Assembly (NCBI GenBank): GCA_020052115.1
Contig: JAGVPR010000224.1
Span: forward strand, 1-7,854
Direction: 5' to 3'
Source of the DNA: Candidatus Eiseniibacteriota bacterium
Lineage (GTDB): Bacteria > Eisenbacteria > RBG-16-71-46 > JAGVPR01
DNA: 7,854 bases
Part shown: in pieces, positions 5,044 to 7,854 of the stretch
How positions within the stretch are numbered: position 1 is the first letter of the stretch
How the letters are laid out: every line of letters begins with the position of its first letter
Position numbers and translations under genes: made by a program
Notes under the pieces: generated by a model
The model's input: only the letters and a program-made list of their open reading frames with translations
The model's database searches: none
What the model was told of the DNA's origin: nothing

Positions 5044-6825
5044 TCAGGTCAGTTCCGCGTACGCCTTCAGGCGGCGCCGCCGCGTCGGGTGGCGCAACTT
5101 CCGCAGCGCCTTCGCTTCGATCTGCCGGATGCGCTCGCGCGTCACGTTGAAGATGGCGCCGACTTCCTCCAGCGTGCGCGGGCAGCCGTCATCAGTCAAA
5201 CCGAAGCGAAGCTTGATGACCTTCGCCTCGCGCTTCGTGAGCGTCTCGAGAACATCGTTCACCTCATCCTTCAGCATGGCGAACGTGGCCGAATGCGCGG
5301 GCGAGACCACGCTCGTGTCCTCGATGAAATCGCCGAGGTTCGAATCGTCGTCCTCCCCGATCGGCCGGTCGAGCGATATCGGCTCCTGTGCCGCCTTGAG
5401 CACGCTCTTGATCTTGTCCGGAGGCATCTCGAGCCGCTCGGCGATCTCCTCCGGCGTCGGCTCCCGGCCCAGCTCCTGCACGAGGCGGCGGGAGGTGCGC
5501 ACGACCTTGTTGATCGCCTCGATCATGTGCACCGGAACGCGGATCGTGCGCGCCTGGTCCGCAATGGCGCGCGTGATCGCCTGCCGGATCCACCAGGTCG
5601 CGTAAGTCGAGAACTTGTAGCCCTTCCGGTAGTCGAACTTGTCCACCGCGCGCATGAGCCCCGAGTTCCCTTCCTGGATCAGGTCGAGGAACTCCAGGCC
5701 GCGGTTCGTGTACCGCTTCGCGATCGAGATCACGAGGCGAACGTTCGCCTCGATCATCTCCCGCTTCGCCTGGTCGCGCGTGATCTCCCCGTTGCGGATG
5801 CGTTCCACCAGGCCGAGCAGTTCCTCCCGCGTCATCCGCGCCTCGAGCTCGATGCGGCGGATCTTGCGGCGGGAGTTCTTGATCTTCTTCGACAGCTCGA
5901 TGATCTCGACCGCCGGCATCCCGGCTTCCTTCGCCGCCGCGCTCGCGTAACCGCCGCCGCGCTCCGCCTTCCGCGCGAGCACGGTGATGTCGTCGGCCGA
6001 CACGTTGACCTGCTTCTCTACGTCTTCGATCTCCCGGTCCGCTTCGCGGATCCGTTCAGCGATCGCCTTCAGCTTCAGCCCCAGCTTCGCGATCAGCTTC
6101 GGGCTGATCTTGAGCGATCTGAGCTCGTCGATGATCTTCCGCTCGTGCCGATCGATCGAGCCGCGCAGTTGCGTCAGCTTCTTCTGCCCCATCCGGCGGT
6201 GGCTCTGGGCGCGGAGCTTGACCAGCTCGTTCTGGACCTTGAGCAGCCGCTGAATGACGCGAGCGATGCGAATCTTCTCGTTCTTCGACGCGTTCTCGCC
6301 GGTCAAGCTGCCGAACTCGACCTGGATGAAGTCCTCGAGCTTCAGCTTGCCGGCGATGAGCTTCTGCGTGAACTGCTGCAGCTCGCGCGTGGATGTCGCC
6401 GAACAGAAGACCGCCGTCGCGATGCCGATCTCCGCCGTCTCGATGCGCTTCGCGATGGTCACTTCGCCCTCGCGATCGAGGAGCGGCACCTTGCCCATCT
6501 CGCGAAGGTACATGCGCACCGGGTCGTCGTAGCGCACCGCCTGGGGAATGACCTGCTTCTCAGGGGGCGCTACCTTCTTCTCCTCGGCCTTGCGCTGGCG
6601 CTTGATCTTCTTGAGCGCTTCTTCCTCGGAGTCGAAGACGTCAATGTGCATCTCGCTGAGGGCGATGTAGGCGCTCTCCATCTCCTCCACGAGGGCGTCA
6701 CCGCTCACGCCCGGATCGAGGAAGTTGTCGATCTGTTCGTGGGTGACGTATCCCTGGCGCAGCGCCAAGGACTTGAGCTCCTGGAGTTGGACCGAATCCG
6801 CCTTGCTCCGCGCCTTGCTCTTCAT
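5044..6825 (-). CDS. rpoD: RNA polymerase primary sigma factor (sigma-70, RpoD)
   Basis: A 593-residue housekeeping sigma factor that directs RNA polymerase to promoters of the -35/-10 class. Region 1.1 is at about 10-68; region 1.2 at about 100-128 (DDPVRMYLREMGKVPLLDREGE). A charged, helical non-conserved insert spans about 129-350. Region 2 at about 352-438 includes the core-binding and melting segments (NVRLVISIAKRYTNRGLEFL, YKFSTYATWWIRQAITRAI). Region 3 is at about 441-520 with the acidic DRPIGEDDDSNLGDFIED finger. Region 4 carries the -35-reading helix-turn-helix at about 551-580 (EEVGAIFNVTRERIRQIEAK). Length and domain order are complete. The ATG was chosen because region 1.1 follows directly; AGGAGG lies 12 nt upstream, rather far. 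The frame stays open upstream to an ATG at 6921, but that extension is unlike sigma factors. dnaG lies 174 nt upstream, the classical dnaG-rpoD order. Confidence 0.97.
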   Translation of the reverse strand: MKSKARSKADSVQLQELKSLALRQGYVTHEQIDNFLDPGVSGDALVEEMESAYIALSEMHIDVFDSEEEALKKIKRQRKAEEKKVAPPEKQVIPQAVRYDDPVRMYLREMGKVPLLDREGEVTIAKRIETAEIGIATAVFCSATSTRELQQFTQKLIAGKLKLEDFIQVEFGSLTGENASKNEKIRIARVIQRLLKVQNELVKLRAQSHRRMGQKKLTQLRGSIDRHERKIIDELRSLKISPKLIAKLGLKLKAIAERIREADREIEDVEKQVNVSADDITVLARKAERGGGYASAAAKEAGMPAVEIIELSKKIKNSRRKIRRIELEARMTREELLGLVERIRNGEITRDQAKREMIEANVRLVISIAKRYTNRGLEFLDLIQEGNSGLMRAVDKFDYRKGYKFSTYATWWIRQAITRAIADQARTIRVPVHMIEAINKVVRTSRRLVQELGREPTPEEIAERLEMPPDKIKSVLKAAQEPISLDRPIGEDDDSNLGDFIEDTSVVSPAHSATFAMLKDEVNDVLETLTKREAKVIKLRFGLTDDGCPRTLEEVGAIFNVTRERIRQIEAKALRKLRHPTRRRRLKAYAELT

Positions 6826-6958
6826 CGAGCCGTCAATCCTCCTGCCTGCGCGCCGTCGCCTGCAGCCGATTCGAAGGGGGTCTCCGTGGAAAGGCCGCTT
6901 CCCGACGAGTCGCTGCAACACAGCAAAATCCCGAGGGTAGCGGCCGGCATAGTCTTGT

Positions 6959-6987
6959 AATATACCAGAGAGCGCCGCCCTTGCCTA
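6959..6987 (-). promoter_or_regulatory. Extended -10 promoter in front of rpoD
   Basis: TAGGCA (6987-6982), a 17-nt spacer ending in TGG, then TATATT (6964-6959). The TGn before the -10 box makes it an extended -10 promoter, which tolerates the weak -35. The start would be near 6952, giving rpoD a leader of about 127 nt. It stands in the gap just after the dnaG stop, so rpoD can be expressed independently of dnaG. The surrounding 174-nt gap holds nothing else I can identify. Confidence 0.65.
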
Positions 6988-6999
6988 GATGACGTGGCA

Positions 7000-7854
7000 T
7001 CAGTCCTTGGACCCCCCGGCCTGCTCCGCCTGGAGGCGCTGGCGCTCCCTGAGAAGATCGCCCAGCTCGGCGGCCCCGGCCCTGCTCGCCCGCTCGATTT
7101 CCTCGTCCAGAAGCCGGAGCCTCTCCTTTCGCAAAGCCATCCCGATCTGACGGGGGATGTCCCGCGCCGCGCGGCTCCTCTCCCTGTCCGAGTAGGCCTC
7201 TGTTTCCCAGATGAGGGCCTCGGAGAGAACGGAGCGGACTGCCGGGTCCTCCACCTCGTCCAGAATCCGCCCGGGGTCGCCGACCGCCCCCGCCTCCTGC
7301 CAGCGCCGGAGGCAACCCACGGCCTGCCGCGTCCCGGCAGAAAGCGCCTGATCCTGGAGCAATTCAGCCATCTGGTTCAACAGCGACGGCTCCTTCCAGA
7401 GGCTGAGGATCAAGTCCCGTTCCAGCCCTGCCGGAAGGGCGTGGCCTGGAGGGCTAGCCCGCGCCGCCCGAGACGCCTTCTCGGACAAGGGGGCCGGCCG
7501 AACCGGCCCTCGCGAGCCCCGACCCCCCGAAACACGCTCCACCTCCCCCGCCAGGATCGCCTCATCGAAGCGGAACCGCTCCGCGGCCCGCTGGACCAGC
7601 AAGCGCCGGACGATAGGATCCGGAACGACCGCCAGGAGATCCCGCAGGGTGTGAAGCGCCTCCTCGACCGTCATCTGAGACGCCTCGAGGCGGTGCAAAG
7701 TTTCCACGAACTCCACGGCGTCGAGCCGGTCCCGGAGAAGAGACTCCATCGCCTCAGCCCCCTTCGAGCGGACGAAAGCGTCGGGATCGGTCCCCGCCGG
7801 GAGCAGCACGACCGCCGCGGACACGCCCTCGGCGAGCACGGTCCCGAGGGCGCG
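7000..7854 (-). CDS. dnaG: DNA primase DnaG, C-terminal part (cut by window edge)
   Basis: The visible 284 residues are the end of DNA primase, which makes RNA primers at the replication fork and docks on the DnaB helicase. The frame stays open to the window edge, beginning RALGTVLAEG, so the zinc-binding domain and most of the TOPRIM catalytic core lie outside. The end of the core is recognisable by VVLLPAGTDPDAFVRSKG (15-32 of the visible part), the typical DPDxFxRxxG primase motif. A helical segment follows, then a Gly/Pro/Arg/Ala-rich linker at about 109-137, then a helical C-terminal helicase-binding domain ending at TGA. That C-terminal part is poorly conserved in the family, so identity rests on the TOPRIM-end motif and on rpoD lying directly downstream. 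A GTG at 7839 is internal, not the true start. Confidence 0.92.
   Translation of the reverse strand, partial: RALGTVLAEGVSAAVVLLPAGTDPDAFVRSKGAEAMESLLRDRLDAVEFVETLHRLEASQMTVEEALHTLRDLLAVVPDPIVRRLLVQRAAERFRFDEAILAGEVERVSGGRGSRGPVRPAPLSEKASRAARASPPGHALPAGLERDLILSLWKEPSLLNQMAELLQDQALSAGTRQAVGCLRRWQEAGAVGDPGRILDEVEDPAVRSVLSEALIWETEAYSDRERSRAARDIPRQIGMALRKERLRLLDEEIERASRAGAAELGDLLRERQRLQAEQAGGSKD

Noticed and set aside
3566..5605. Plus-strand open frame of 679 codons
   Set aside because: It runs antisense through rnhA, the zinc-ribbon gene, a terminator, both tRNA genes and half of rpoD, so it cannot be a real gene.
4942..6960. Plus-strand open frame of 672 codons opposite rpoD
   Set aside because: A mirror of rpoD codon usage (Leu/Arg/Asp-rich), without motifs; rpoD on the other strand is unambiguous.

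Overview
The window is a compact stretch of core information-processing genes plus one envelope protein gene, all on the minus strand. The DNA is GC-rich. The genes point to a diderm (outer-membrane) bacterium: the leftmost gene encodes a secreted protein ending in an outer-membrane barrel, and the primary sigma factor carries a long insert between regions 1.2 and 2, as in many Gram-negative lineages. A little-studied high-GC phylum such as Eisenbacteria or Gemmatimonadota would fit, but that placement is impression, not evidence from a marker tree.

Read in the direction of transcription (right to left), the order is as follows. First comes the 3' part of dnaG (primase), cut by the right edge. 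Next is rpoD (primary sigma factor), with a good extended -10 promoter of its own just after the dnaG stop. A separate strong promoter (TTGACC-N17-TAGAGT) then drives a two-tRNA operon, tRNA with anticodon CAU followed by tRNA-Val(CAC), which ends about 120 nt later in a textbook intrinsic terminator. Right after that terminator lies a coiled-coil/C4 zinc-ribbon protein gene. Its stop codon overlaps the TTG start of a short-form RNase HI gene. The 3' end of the RNase HI gene runs about 85 nt into rnpB, the RNA subunit of RNase P. After rnpB a new promoter (TTGCGC-N17-TATGCT) drives a 942-residue secreted protein that combines a peptidase-MA-like zinc metalloprotease, a TolB/PD40-type propeller and a BamA/Omp85-like barrel. 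A possible next gene starts 11 nt after it and is cut by the left edge.

Functionally, dnaG-rpoD is the tail of the classical macromolecular-synthesis operon. The next block (tRNAs, zinc-ribbon, RNase HI, RNase P RNA) concerns RNA processing and RNA:DNA hybrids, and the zinc-ribbon/RNase HI pairing resembles the arrangement known in actinobacteria. I found no mobile element, CRISPR array or phage gene. The points most worth following up are the rnhA/rnpB overlap, the terminator that almost abuts the zinc-ribbon start (so rnpB expression needs an explanation), and the three-part protease/propeller/barrel protein.
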